Positions 35,664-44,808 are shown, numbered from the stretch's first letter. The stretch: 64,000 bases of DNA from DUOA01 sp012839095 (GCA_050951505.1 JBMNJE010000013.1:62001-126000), one strand, 5' to 3'. Numbers and translations are program-made. The notes: a model not told the origin generated them from the letters alone.

Positions 35664-36623
35664 TCAAGCCAATAGCCCTGATCCGCCTATGCGCCTGGAA
35701 ACACGGTCAGCGGCAAGCAGCAGCACCAAGTTGATTACAGATCTGAAAAGTGAAACTGCTGCAGAGAAGGAAAAGTCTACAGAGCCACGGAAGGTTATTC
35801 GATAGATATACATATCGAGAGTCTCAGCTACTTTCCATGTAGCAGCATTGCTTAAGTTAAATATCTGCTCAAATCCGCCGGACATCAGATTACCTACAGC
35901 TAATATGAAAAGAACGACTATAGTGGGTCTGATGCCGGGCAGAGTTATATACCACATGCGCTGAAAACGTGATGATCCATCAATCTCTGCAGCCTCATAT
36001 TGTTCAGTATCAATTCCCGAAATGGCGGCCATATATATAATTGCGCTCCAGCCGGCACTTTTCCATATATCAGTAATATATACAAGCGGCTGGAAATATG
36101 AAGGAGTACCAAGGAATTTGATTGATTGTATGCCAAATACAGCTTTCAAAAAGGAGTTAACCAGTCCCTGTTGTCCAAGTATGTTTATCATAATACTGGC
36201 AACAATAACCCATGAAAGAAAATGGGGAAATGTGAAAATAGATTGCAAAACTTTCTTGGAACGGCCAATACGTACTTCATTAAACAGAAGAGCAAATAAA
36301 ATAGGAAACGGAAAAACGAATATCAATCTGCCTGCATTAATTCGCAGCGTAGTTAGTATAGATTGAGCGAATGCAGGATCAGCAAACACATTTTGAAAAT
36401 TTATCATACCTACCCACGGGCTGCCGAATATGCCGTCTTTAGCTATGAACTTTTTAAATGCCAAAGAAAGGCCGAATATTGGAATATATGCAAATATTGC
36501 ATACCATACAACGCCTGGAAGAATTAGAAAATACTTTTCCTTATTTAACAATATGTTTTTCCCTGTATGCGTAAGCCGTTCCTTAAGGTGGAGCTTTTTT
36601 TCATTTCTAACTAAAGCGGCCAT
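35664..36623 (-). CDS. CUT1 carbohydrate ABC transporter permease (LplB/YteP-like)
   Basis: 319 residues with six membrane helices after a basic N-terminal tail. 'KYFLILPGVVWYAIFAYIPI' and the EAA-type loop 'EAAEIDGSSRFQRMWYITLP' mark the LplB group. ATG 36623 follows AAAGGATG. It lies 100 bases after the solute-binding protein remnant, separated by a perfect 20-base stem-loop. Confidence 0.9.
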   Translation of the reverse strand: MAALVRNEKKLHLKERLTHTGKNILLNKEKYFLILPGVVWYAIFAYIPIFGLSLAFKKFIAKDGIFGSPWVGMINFQNVFADPAFAQSILTTLRINAGRLIFVFPFPILFALLFNEVRIGRSKKVLQSIFTFPHFLSWVIVASIMINILGQQGLVNSFLKAVFGIQSIKFLGTPSYFQPLVYITDIWKSAGWSAIIYMAAISGIDTEQYEAAEIDGSSRFQRMWYITLPGIRPTIVVLFILAVGNLMSGGFEQIFNLSNAATWKVAETLDMYIYRITFRGSVDFSFSAAVSLFRSVINLVLLLAADRVSRRIGGSGLLA

Positions 36624-36645
36624 GTTATCATCCTTTCACACCTTA

Positions 36646-36690
36646 ATTATTATTGCCAGGGACAGCATCCCTGTCCCTGGCAATAATAAT
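36646..36690 (-). promoter_or_regulatory. Perfect 20-base-pair intercistronic stem-loop
   Basis: Bases 36646-36665 pair exactly with 36671-36690 around a 5-base loop. It lies between the binding-protein remnant and the permease gene. No T run follows in the minus direction, so an mRNA-stabilising or partially terminating role is more likely than full termination. It is a counterpart of the stem-loop at 26189 in the other ABC operon. Confidence 0.7.
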
Positions 36691-36725
36691 GCTAATCCAT
36701 AAGGCTTTTGATGTCTTAACGGATC

Positions 36726-37148
36726 TTATTGATTGAGTTCATCAAGAACAGGCTGAATGATAGCCATCTGGGACTGTAACCAGTTGTTGTAAATGTTTAC
36801 CAAATCTTCTTCATTCTTAGCTGTGGTTACCATGTTGGCAAACTCGGTATCATAGGCAATACCTCTGGCCCTGCGCATGTTCTCGGTACCATTCATCCAA
36901 ACTGTCCAGTCTACCTTGGTGAAGGTTTCCGGAGTGGACAGATCATAACGGTTCTGATACAGTGCTTTGGACTCTTCACGGTATGACGGGGTTATGTTCG
37001 GGTTGTCAAACTGAAGGTCATCCCACAGGATTACTGAACCAAGTACATGGCCCAGGCTGGGGTATTTACCTTCGCCAACATCGCCGGACAACAGAACGCC
37101 TTCCGGTACCAGGGATACGAGATCACCGTTAGCATCTTCCAGGAGTTC
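36726..37148 (-). pseudogene. C-terminal remnant of a sugar-binding protein (LipO/YtcQ-like)
   Basis: About 140 codons beginning directly after the GH43 stop, in the same frame, at 'ELLEDANGDLVSLVPEG', and ending 'QPVLDELNQ'. The acidic, aromatic-rich sequence and the position immediately before LplB/LplC-type permeases indicate the last quarter of an extracellular solute-binding protein, whose usual length is ~500-560 residues. Signal peptide, lipobox and the ligand-binding lobes are gone. An internal ATG (37091) would give only 121 residues. A deletion that joined the end of the GH43 gene to the middle of the binding-protein gene would explain the arrangement. Confidence 0.65.
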
Positions 37149-38783
37149 TTAAAGCCAGCTATATTCAAAATAATCAAAATCAGCCCAGATACTCCTTGTA
37201 TGCAAATCCGATGCAAACATCCCGATAAAACTGCCTGTGAACATCTGCCTGTCATATTCATCAGCCAGCAAGGTCATATCAAAGGGCAGTCCGATTGGCC
37301 TATAATCCTCTCCATTTAAGCTATAGCTCAGAGTCAGTGAAGGGCCGTCGATATCTGCACGCAGCCAAACAGGCGCGCCTTTCGGAATCTTAACCGGCCT
37401 GCACAGCTGCCTAAGAGTGTTTTCTGAATATAGATAGGCAGAAATACACTCGCCTGATTCCTCATCAAAGGTTTTGTATAAGGCATAGTGATTGAAACAA
37501 TTATAGTAGACAGTCAGGCCGGCCATATGATGGTAACTGCCCGGTGAAAACTCAAGCTTGGCAATTGCTTTTCCTTTAAATGACGTGACCCTCCGTGCTA
37601 CAAGACTGACATTATAACGGCTGGTTAATGATTCCCGTCCGCGGAGCCGGAGGTATCCGTCCCTGGACGAAAGGTCCGCCCAGTCAGAAGTGATGGGATT
37701 ACGGGGGGCACAGAAATGCGGGCTTAAATACCCTCCATCAAAATCACTGACAGGATCTTCAGCAGGAAAAGCCTGCTCCGGCAAATCAGGTGCCGGACAA
37801 GTCTCCTTTGCAATATTTGTACCGTCTGCCATCCGCAGCCATCCGTCCTCCGTCCATTTCATCTTCTGCAGCGCCGTTTCCCGGCCGAGATAACATCTGC
37901 GTTGAGGAAGTATGGGTCTGCCGCACAGATGAGCCATATAGAATTCTCCGCTCTGGGTTTCTACCAAAGAGCCATGGCCTGCTTTCTGCACCCCTGCCTC
38001 GGCATTGCATAGTTCCGGCATCATATAGGGTGTGAATTCATTTGCAGAAAACTCCCATGCGGAACTGGTAATAACGGGGTTTTGAGCATCCGGTTCGTAT
38101 GGACCCGTTATTGACTTGGATCTTGAAACGGCGACACAGTGTCCATACCCGGTTCCGCCCTCTGCGGTGATCAGGTAATACATGCCCTTGTATTTATATA
38201 TATGCGCACCTTCGACAAAACCGCGCTTTGTTGCTCCCCGGCTGATAACAACAGGCTGTCCTTTCAGGGTATAATTTTCGGTATCCAATTCCTGGATTAC
38301 AATGGAACGATTTGCCGCTTTATCCGGACGAAAATCCCTATCCTTGTTGATCAGCCACTTTTTGCCGTCATCGTCATGAAAGAGGGATGGATCGAAGCCG
38401 CTGGAATTCAGGTAAACAGGCTTGCTCCACTCTCCTTTTTCTATATCATCTGTCCAGATGATAAAATTATCTACATCAAAAAACCAGGAGTTTTGACAAT
38501 ACACGTTGGAGTAGACGAGATAGAAGCGTTTTTCTGCTTCATTATAGCTGAGAGCCGGAGCCCATACACCTTTGGACGGCTCCTCTCCTGTAAGGTCCAG
38601 GTATTCCCTTGACTTTAGGGCATGCTCAAGCAGTCTCCAATGTACAAGATCGCGCGAGTGATAAATCGGTATGCCCGGGAACCATTCAAATGATGAAACA
38701 GCTATGTAGTAATCATCCCCGGCACGTACTATGGACGGATCCGGATTGAACCCAGGAAGAATGGGATTTTGTATAAGCTTCAT
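37149..38783 (-). CDS. GH43 beta-xylosidase / alpha-L-arabinofuranosidase with C-terminal beta-sandwich
   Basis: 544 residues, no signal peptide, so cytosolic. Residues ~1-310 are the five-bladed propeller: 'NPILPGFNPDPSIVRAGDDYY' holds the general base Asp, 'DPSLFHDDDGKKWL' the second Asp, and 'VEGAHIYKYKGMYYLIT' the acid Glu. Residues ~330-540 form the accessory sandwich usual for XynB-type enzymes. It splits xylose (or arabinose) from imported xylo-oligosaccharides. ATG 38783 follows TGGGGGT and the gene lies 25 bases after the GH3 gene. The C-terminus looks complete despite the adjacent deletion joint. Confidence 0.9.
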   Translation of the reverse strand: MKLIQNPILPGFNPDPSIVRAGDDYYIAVSSFEWFPGIPIYHSRDLVHWRLLEHALKSREYLDLTGEEPSKGVWAPALSYNEAEKRFYLVYSNVYCQNSWFFDVDNFIIWTDDIEKGEWSKPVYLNSSGFDPSLFHDDDGKKWLINKDRDFRPDKAANRSIVIQELDTENYTLKGQPVVISRGATKRGFVEGAHIYKYKGMYYLITAEGGTGYGHCVAVSRSKSITGPYEPDAQNPVITSSAWEFSANEFTPYMMPELCNAEAGVQKAGHGSLVETQSGEFYMAHLCGRPILPQRRCYLGRETALQKMKWTEDGWLRMADGTNIAKETCPAPDLPEQAFPAEDPVSDFDGGYLSPHFCAPRNPITSDWADLSSRDGYLRLRGRESLTSRYNVSLVARRVTSFKGKAIAKLEFSPGSYHHMAGLTVYYNCFNHYALYKTFDEESGECISAYLYSENTLRQLCRPVKIPKGAPVWLRADIDGPSLTLSYSLNGEDYRPIGLPFDMTLLADEYDRQMFTGSFIGMFASDLHTRSIWADFDYFEYSWL

Positions 38784-38808
38784 ATAACAAGACCCCCAGT
38801 TAGGTTTT

Positions 38809-40929
38809 TCATAAGTTTATTTCTACTGATAACGGTTTTACACCTGTCAGCTCTTGGCTCCTTTTATCGGGCTGGCTGATGCTTGCAAATACTGTAAAGC
38901 TGTCGCTGTCAATATATCTGTTCCCCTCATTATCTACTATAGTCATGGCTTTATTAAGAACAGTGAATTCCACGGTTTTGGACTCACCTTTTTTCAGGGA
39001 TACTCGCTTGAATCCACACAGGCTGTGGTTGGGAACAGCGAATTTTGACTTGTTGTCTTTAATGTAGAGTTGTACTACTTCATCAGTATCGTAATCACCT
39101 ATGTTTTCGATATCCACTGATAGCAATATATCGCTTTCACTTGTAACATTATTCAATACTTTTAAATTCTTCAGTGAAACTTTACTGTAGGTCAACCCGT
39201 ACCCAAAGGGATACAAAGGCTCGGATTCAATATAACGATAGGTCCTGCCCTTCATGGAATAGTCTGTAAACTCAGGAAGCTCATGTGAACCTGTATAGAA
39301 TGTCACAGGCAGCTTTCCGGAAGGGGAAAAATCCCCGAACAAACACTCTGCTGCAGCCTGACCGCCTCTTGCACCCGGATACCATGTCTGTATGATTGCC
39401 CTGCAGTTCTTATCAGCAAAATCAAGATTAACTGCACTTCCGGTGGATAAGAGAAGTATAATGGGTTTTCCTGTTGCTGCCACCTTCTTCAGGAGATTCT
39501 GCTGTACTTCAGGAAGATTCAAATCCACCTTATCACCGGAATCCGTATAGTTGCCGGTATCCTGTTCTTCACCTTCCAATGTTTCATCCAGACCCAGGCA
39601 AAGAATAACAAGATCACTATGTTCGGCTACTGTCAAAGCTTCTGATATTCTGTCATGTTTCAATGCCAGGGGTTCAGATTTTTCCTCAGCCAGTTGGCAG
39701 CCTTCAGAATAATAAACACGGATTTCTTCTCCTGCAACATAATCCTGTATACCTTCAAGCAATGTAATATATCTTGAAGGAGTTCCATAATAGTTGCCTT
39801 TCAAAGCCAAACGATTGTTGGCGTTCGGCCCTATGACACCAATGGTTTTGATCTCCTTTTTATTCAAAGGCAGGATGCCGTCATTCTTCAGCAGAACCAG
39901 ACTCTTTCTGGCGGCATCCAGTGCTGCCCGGTTATGCTCTTTGGAGTCTACCACTGAGTATGGAATGCTGTCGAATTCACATTCGTCGAACATGCCCAAT
40001 TTAATTCTGGTTGTAAACAATCTTACAGCAGCCCTGGTAATATCTTCTTCTGTTAAGAGTCCTTCTTCGAATGCCTGTAATATATGCAGATAGGTATTGC
40101 CGCAGTTAAGATCACAGCCGGCCTTAAGAGCCATTGCAGCTGATTCGGGTGCCGTTGATGTAACAAAATGCCTGGTATGAAAATCGCGTATTGCCCAGCA
40201 ATCCGAAACCACATGTCCTTCAAACTTCCATTTTCCCCTTAAGATATCCCGCAGCAGAGTATAGCTTCCACAGCAGGGTTCTCCATTTGTTCTGTTATAT
40301 GCCCCCATTACACTCTCAACATTTGCCTCGGTTACACAATCCTCAAATGCCGGCAGGTATGTTTCCCATAAATCCTTCTCAGTAACTACTGCATCGAATT
40401 CGTGTCTGACTTTTTCAGGACCGCTGTGTACTGCATAGTGCTTCGCACAGGCTGCAGTCTTCAAATATTCACCATCGCCTTGTAGTCCCTGAATAAAGGC
40501 TATGCCTAACCTGCCTGTTAAATACGGATCTTCTCCGTATGTCTCATGACCCCTGCCCCATCTGGGATCTCTGAAAATATTTATATTGGGAGACCAGAAG
40601 GTAAGCCCCTTATATATATCATGATCATTGTGTTTAATGGCCTCATTGTATTTAGCCCGGGCTTCAGTTGCAATGATGTCAGCAATTTCTTTCAAAAAAT
40701 CCGCATCAAACATGGCTGCCATGCCTATGGCCTGGGGAAACATTGTGGCGGTGCCTGCCCTGGCAACGCCATGCAAGGCTTCATTCCACCAATTATATGC
40801 AGGTATATTCAACCTCTCTATTGCCGGAGCATTATATCTTAATTGGGAAGCCCTTTCCTCTATTGTCATCTGCTCTACCAATTCCCTGGCTCTTTTCTCA
40901 GCTTCCTTTGTTGAAATTCTATTGGCCAT
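38809..40929 (-). CDS. GH3 beta-xylosidase/beta-glucosidase
   Basis: 706 residues, cytosolic. The N-terminal TIM-barrel has 'NWWNEALHGVAR', 'KHYAVHSGPEKVRHEFDAVV' and the nucleophile Asp in 'GHVVSDCWAI'. The alpha/beta sandwich follows ('IGVIGPNAN', 'LCLGLDETLEGEEQD') and a fibronectin-III-like end ('VDIENIGDYDTDEVVQLYI'). The 'EALHGV' form is typical of bacterial xylosidases of family GH3. ATG 40929 follows AAGGAG. It sits between xylulokinase and GH43 in one operon, so xylo-oligosaccharide hydrolysis is the simplest role. Confidence 0.9.
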   Translation of the reverse strand: MANRISTKEAEKRARELVEQMTIEERASQLRYNAPAIERLNIPAYNWWNEALHGVARAGTATMFPQAIGMAAMFDADFLKEIADIIATEARAKYNEAIKHNDHDIYKGLTFWSPNINIFRDPRWGRGHETYGEDPYLTGRLGIAFIQGLQGDGEYLKTAACAKHYAVHSGPEKVRHEFDAVVTEKDLWETYLPAFEDCVTEANVESVMGAYNRTNGEPCCGSYTLLRDILRGKWKFEGHVVSDCWAIRDFHTRHFVTSTAPESAAMALKAGCDLNCGNTYLHILQAFEEGLLTEEDITRAAVRLFTTRIKLGMFDECEFDSIPYSVVDSKEHNRAALDAARKSLVLLKNDGILPLNKKEIKTIGVIGPNANNRLALKGNYYGTPSRYITLLEGIQDYVAGEEIRVYYSEGCQLAEEKSEPLALKHDRISEALTVAEHSDLVILCLGLDETLEGEEQDTGNYTDSGDKVDLNLPEVQQNLLKKVAATGKPIILLLSTGSAVNLDFADKNCRAIIQTWYPGARGGQAAAECLFGDFSPSGKLPVTFYTGSHELPEFTDYSMKGRTYRYIESEPLYPFGYGLTYSKVSLKNLKVLNNVTSESDILLSVDIENIGDYDTDEVVQLYIKDNKSKFAVPNHSLCGFKRVSLKKGESKTVEFTVLNKAMTIVDNEGNRYIDSDSFTVFASISQPDKRSQELTGVKPLSVEINL

Positions 40930-41025
40930 ATTTCATCACTCCTTGCTTCGAAAATAGATATGTATGTATTAAACCTGTATAGAGTGAACCACTCATGACT
41001 GAAGTCACGGGAAGGCACGGCTAAT

Positions 41026-42501
41026 TTAACCAAGCCGCATTGTTTTAAACAGATCCTTCACACTTGGATAGATGTTTCTAAATATCTTATATTTTTCATC
41101 GTATAATAATGCAATCTCGGGATCAGGCTCTACCGTTTCCTTAACTTTCACTATGCTTTTAGCAATATCTTCTACAGAGTCATATTTTCCACATCCCACA
41201 GCTGCCAGCATAGCCCCGCCCATGGCAGGACCTTCCTCTACTTCAGGGATTTCCACCTTCAGGTTCAGGACATTGGACAGAATTTTTCGCCAAAGATGAC
41301 TCTTTGCTCCGCCGCCGCACATTTTGGTCTTCTCTACCTTGATTCCCAAGGATTTGGCAACCTCATATGAATCCCTTAAGGCAAATGCTACTCCTTCCAT
41401 CATGGCAAGGGTCATATCCTTTCTGGACGTTTCCATTGTCAGCCCGATAAATGCACCCCTGGCATCAGGATCATTATGAGGAGAACGCTCACCCATGAGG
41501 TAGGGCAGGAAATATACCTGATTCCTGCCCAGATTGCTTATATTCTCCTGCTCTCCGGCAAAATCAGTGGTCATTAATATGTCTTCCATCCACCATTTGT
41601 TACAGGAAGCTGCGCTCAAGACAACCCCCATCAGGTGATAGTTTCCATCTGCATGGGCGAAGAAATGCAGGGCACTGTTTCTGTCTGCCTTGTACTCACT
41701 GCTGGGTATGAATATTGTGCCTGATGTGCCAAGGGAAACGTTGCAGCTTCCTTCCCCTACTGTTCCGGTGCCCACAGCAGCTGCTGCATTATCTCCTGCA
41801 CCTGCTACCACCTTAAGGTCCTTACTTAAACCAAACTCTGCGCACAGTTCTTCTTTAAGTGTACCGACAACTTCATAGCTTTCATAAAGAGTCGGAAGTT
41901 GTTCCTCTTTAATGCCGCAAATATCCATCATCTTTTCAGACCAGCACTTATTTTCTACATCATAAAACAAGGTACCGGATGCATCAGATGGATCTGCTGA
42001 ATGGATCCCCGTTAATTTATATACGATATAATCTTTTGGCAGCATAATCCTGGCTATTCGTTTGAAATTTTCCGGTTCATGCTCCCTCATCCATAATAAT
42101 TTGGGGGCGGTAAATCCGGCAAAAGCAATATTTCCGGTATATTCAAGCAGTTTGTCCTCTCCTATCACCTTATTCAGATGCACAGTCTCCTCAGCCGTTC
42201 TGCTGTCGTTCCAAAGAATAGTCGGACGTATTACTTCATCATTCTCATCCAAAACCACTAATCCGTGCATCTGCCCTCCGAATCCAATGCCTGCAACTTC
42301 CTTTTTTTCTATACCTGAAATCAGTTCCCCAAGTCCCATCTTTGTCTGAGTGTACCAATCCTCGGGGTTTTGCTCAGACCAGCCTGGTTTAGGATAATAG
42401 ATGGGATACTCCTTTGATACTATTTTCTCGATGCCTCCATTCTCATTCATTAACAACATTTTGACTGCTGATGTTCCCAAATCAATACCAATATAATACA
42501 T
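41026..42501 (-). CDS. xylB: Xylulokinase
   Basis: 491 residues, FGGY carbohydrate kinase. 'IGIDLGTSAVKMLLMNENG' is the N-terminal phosphate motif, 'GIGFGGQMHGLVVLD' matches the XylB active site, 'LWNDSRT' binds sugar, and 'GGGAKSHLWRKILSNVL' is the second ATP motif. It phosphorylates D-xylulose for the pentose phosphate pathway. ATG 42501 follows AGGAGATG. No xylose isomerase gene is adjacent, although an orphan ribosome binding site lies just upstream where such a gene might have been. Downstream are GH3 and GH43. Confidence 0.92.
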   Translation of the reverse strand: MYYIGIDLGTSAVKMLLMNENGGIEKIVSKEYPIYYPKPGWSEQNPEDWYTQTKMGLGELISGIEKKEVAGIGFGGQMHGLVVLDENDEVIRPTILWNDSRTAEETVHLNKVIGEDKLLEYTGNIAFAGFTAPKLLWMREHEPENFKRIARIMLPKDYIVYKLTGIHSADPSDASGTLFYDVENKCWSEKMMDICGIKEEQLPTLYESYEVVGTLKEELCAEFGLSKDLKVVAGAGDNAAAAVGTGTVGEGSCNVSLGTSGTIFIPSSEYKADRNSALHFFAHADGNYHLMGVVLSAASCNKWWMEDILMTTDFAGEQENISNLGRNQVYFLPYLMGERSPHNDPDARGAFIGLTMETSRKDMTLAMMEGVAFALRDSYEVAKSLGIKVEKTKMCGGGAKSHLWRKILSNVLNLKVEIPEVEEGPAMGGAMLAAVGCGKYDSVEDIAKSIVKVKETVEPDPEIALLYDEKYKIFRNIYPSVKDLFKTMRLG

Positions 42502-42591
42502 AATTCATCTCCTAACTTTTTTATATTTCCATAATCATAAGTGCAATGCCTTATTCAGGCAGCCTTTTTTAACCGTTCAACTTCTCTATAT

Positions 42592-42614
42592 TTACATGAT
42601 AAAAACCTCCTCCC
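42592..42614 (-). other. Orphan ribosome binding site followed by ATG-TAA
   Basis: On the minus strand GGGAGGAGG (42614-42606) is eight bases from ATG (42597-42595), and the next codon is TAA. The site is as strong as any in the window yet translates nothing. It may be the 5' scar of a deleted gene or a deliberate minimal start-stop regulatory element. Confidence 0.55.
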
Positions 42615-42997
42615 GTTTAATAGCAGCGCTCCTCTTACTGCCGTATATGTTTCTGCAGTAAATCTGCGCCCTGTCAATCCGCATACGGATTTATTCATTT
42701 TTTAAATGACCAAATTGATGATTGGCCTAAAGCTGCGTTATGTAATTTTCTATATTATACGCGGGACATAACCAGAGAATGTTCCTGGGGTTGCAGAGGA
42801 TATAAGTGCTGTTTTAAGCTCTCTAGCAACTGGCAGTTCTTATGGAGAGAAAGTATTTCAGAGCCTTTCTCAGCCTATTTTGGGGATTTCCGCTAACCGG
42901 ACTTCTGCTGAGAAACTGAGATAGAATTATTCAGCAAACATCCTAAGCGATAGTACAATGTAATAACTATTGTGATTAAGTTTATTGCAGATACACT

Positions 42998-43022
42998 TTT
43001 GCAACAGATATGTTGTCGCAAA
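42998..43022. promoter_or_regulatory. Operator-like inverted repeat in the xylB leader
   Basis: TTTGCAACA (42998-43006) and TGTCGCAAA (43014-43022) are inverted arms with one mismatch and a 7-base centre. It lies ~60 bases downstream of the predicted start of transcription, a common repressor position. The left arm plus flank recurs at 43366-43380. The regulator is unknown. Confidence 0.4.
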
Positions 43023-43089
43023 CCCCGAGCCTGTATGCCATACTATATTACTGAAAGCATACATGTTAGCGCCTATTGATTATACCTTG

Positions 43090-43118
43090 ATTATAGCATT
43101 GCCACTATACAAAATCAA
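43090..43118 (-). promoter_or_regulatory. Sigma-A promoter upstream of xylB
   Basis: TTGATT (43118-43113) and a perfect TATAAT (43095-43090), 17 bases apart, with TG before the -10. It points towards xylB. Confidence 0.65.
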
Positions 43119-43221
43119 TTGTATACCGTTGTTTGATACAGCACAGCCTTAAATTATCAGTTTTTCTTGTCACACCAATATCAGAAATTTGGTTCGAACA
43201 AATAATGCGGCTCGAATAAAT

Positions 43222-43250
43222 AAAAAAAGTTTCAAGGAAGACCTTGAAAC
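43222..43250 (-). terminator. Terminator of tRNA-Ser
   Basis: On the minus strand GTTTCAAGG-TCTT-CCTTGAAAC is followed by seven T residues, nine bases beyond the tRNA 3' end. Confidence 0.85.
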
Positions 43251-43259
43251 ATGTAAATG

Positions 43260-43351
43260 TGGCGGAGAAAGAGGGATTCGAACCCTCGATACGCTATTAA
43301 CGTATACACGATTTCCAATCGTGCGCCTTCGTCCAACTCGGCCATCTCTCC
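43260..43351 (-). tRNA. tRNA-Ser (anticodon GGA)
   Basis: A 92-base gene including encoded CCA. Acceptor arm GGAGAGA pairs with the 3' TCTTTCTCC side; D-arm GCCGAG...GGC; anticodon loop TTGGAAA between CACGA and TCGTG; a long variable arm (class II); T-arm GAGGG-TTCGAAT-CCCTC. Own promoter and terminator. Confidence 0.95.
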
Positions 43352-43381
43352 ACAAAGTATTCTCTTTTTGCAACAGATATA

Positions 43382-43410
43382 ATATTACACCATTGCATCC
43401 TTATTGTCAA
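43382..43410 (-). promoter_or_regulatory. Promoter of tRNA-Ser
   Basis: TTGACA (43410-43405) and TAATAT (43387-43382) with a 17-base spacer, ~30 bases before the tRNA 5' end. It lies just past the radA stop. Confidence 0.75.
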
Positions 43411-43434
43411 CCACCAACTTTCGGGAAAGCGCTG

Positions 43435-44808
43435 CTAGCTTCGTTTACCAATTCCTACAGCCCGTAAGGCTTCCACCAGACTTCGCACGCCTGTCAGCTC
43501 AAAATCCATATCAAGTTTCCGGCAGGCATTTAGCGGCACAACAGCCCTGTGAAAGCCCATCTTATGGGATTCCCTTATGCGCTGCTCGATTTGGGAAACC
43601 CCGCGCACCTCCCCGGTCAGGCCCACTTCACCTATGATAATGGTATGGGGATCCACCGGACAGTCGCAGTAGCTGGAAGCCAGTGCTACAGCAAGCCCCA
43701 GGTCGACTGCAGGTTCATCTATCTTAACACCGCCTGTCACCTTGACAAAGGCATCGCTGCTGCCCATGGGCAGCCCTGCCCTTTTTTCCAATACGGCAAG
43801 CAGCAGCTGAAGCTTGTTTAAATCGATTCCGTCAGTGGTTCTCCGGGCATTCTGGTAGCCTGTTGCACTCACCAAAGCCTGAACTTCCACCAGGATGGGC
43901 CTGGTGCCTTCAATAACCGGAACAATTACTGTTCCGCTGGCGCCAACCGGCCTCTCCGAAAGAAAGAGCTCGGAAGCATTGGGAATGTCCTTAAGGCCGT
44001 TATCCCCTATTTCATAGACCCCCAGTTCCAAAGCGCCGAACCGGTTTTTGACTGCCTGCAGAATGCGGTACTGGGTATGTCTTTCACCTTCAAAATAAAG
44101 TACGGTGTCCACCATATGCTCCAGCACTCTCGGGCCTGCTATAGCCCCTTCCTTGGTAACATGGCCTGCTATGAATATGGCGGTACCTGTATTTTTTGCC
44201 ATTCTAAGGAGCTGTGCGGCACATTCACGCACCTGAACCACACTTCCCGGGGCAGAGGGAATATCCGGTTTGTAAACCGTCTGAATGGAGTCTATTATCA
44301 GTACTGCGGGCTTAAAGTCTTCATTGTATTTTTCTATCAGCTGCATGTCGGCTTCGGATACAACCAGAAAGCCTTCAGCCATTGCATTAAGACGCTCTGC
44401 CCGGATCCTTACCTGCTGAGGGCTCTCCTCCGCACTTACATATAGTACAGGACCCTTGCTTTCAGCTACCCGGCTGGCCAGATGAGTAAGCAGGGTGCTC
44501 TTTCCTATGCCGGGATCCCCTCCTACCAGTATGAAGGAGCCCGGAACAATGCCGCCGCCCAGCACCCGATCCAGCTCAGGGGAACCGCTGGAGAAGCGGG
44601 GGGTCTCGGCAAAGCTTACCTTTTCCACGGCCACAGGCCGGGAGGAGGAACCGGCTGCCGCTCCGATTCCCCTTGCAGGCCGGTCATCGGGTAATACTTC
44701 CTCTGAAATGGTATTCCATTCTCCACAGCCTGTACAGTATCCGGCCCATTTATAGGCCCTGGTTCCGCAGGATTGACATATCCATACGGTATTCTTCTTT
44801 TTAGCCAT
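43435..44808 (-). CDS. radA: DNA repair protein RadA (Sms)
   Basis: 457 residues. N-terminal C4 zinc finger ('CQSCG...CTGCG'), RecA-like ATPase with Walker A GGDPGIGKST, the RadA-specific KNRFG motif in 'VKNRFGALELGVYE', and a C-terminal Lon-protease-like domain. It promotes branch migration in recombination and supports repair. ATG 44808 follows AAAGGAG, 11 bases after clpC. Last gene of the ctsR operon, the usual Bacillota order. Confidence 0.96.
   Translation of the reverse strand: MAKKKNTVWICQSCGTRAYKWAGYCTGCGEWNTISEEVLPDDRPARGIGAAAGSSSRPVAVEKVSFAETPRFSSGSPELDRVLGGGIVPGSFILVGGDPGIGKSTLLTHLASRVAESKGPVLYVSAEESPQQVRIRAERLNAMAEGFLVVSEADMQLIEKYNEDFKPAVLIIDSIQTVYKPDIPSAPGSVVQVRECAAQLLRMAKNTGTAIFIAGHVTKEGAIAGPRVLEHMVDTVLYFEGERHTQYRILQAVKNRFGALELGVYEIGDNGLKDIPNASELFLSERPVGASGTVIVPVIEGTRPILVEVQALVSATGYQNARRTTDGIDLNKLQLLLAVLEKRAGLPMGSSDAFVKVTGGVKIDEPAVDLGLAVALASSYCDCPVDPHTIIIGEVGLTGEVRGVSQIEQRIRESHKMGFHRAVVPLNACRKLDMDFELTGVRSLVEALRAVGIGKRS

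Larger units (their letters stand above)
42502..43221 (-). other. Long leader region of the xylB operon, 720 bases without a gene
   Basis: I find no open frame of useful length here on either strand. It contains a good promoter (43090-43118), an operator-like dyad (42998-43022) and an isolated ribosome binding site followed by ATG-TAA (42592-42614). A transcript from the promoter would have a ~580-base leader before xylB, longer than usual, which fits loss of a gene in between. Confidence 0.6.

Noticed and set aside
42997..43380. 15-base direct repeat (TTTTGCAACAGATAT at 42997 and 43366) flanking tRNA-Ser as possible att sites
   Set aside because: No integrase or phage gene lies nearby and neither copy overlaps the tRNA 3' end as att sites do. 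One copy is part of an operator-like dyad.
43170..43467. Open frames on both strands across tRNA-Ser
   Set aside because: Same reason: the tRNA, its promoter and its terminator account for the sequence.
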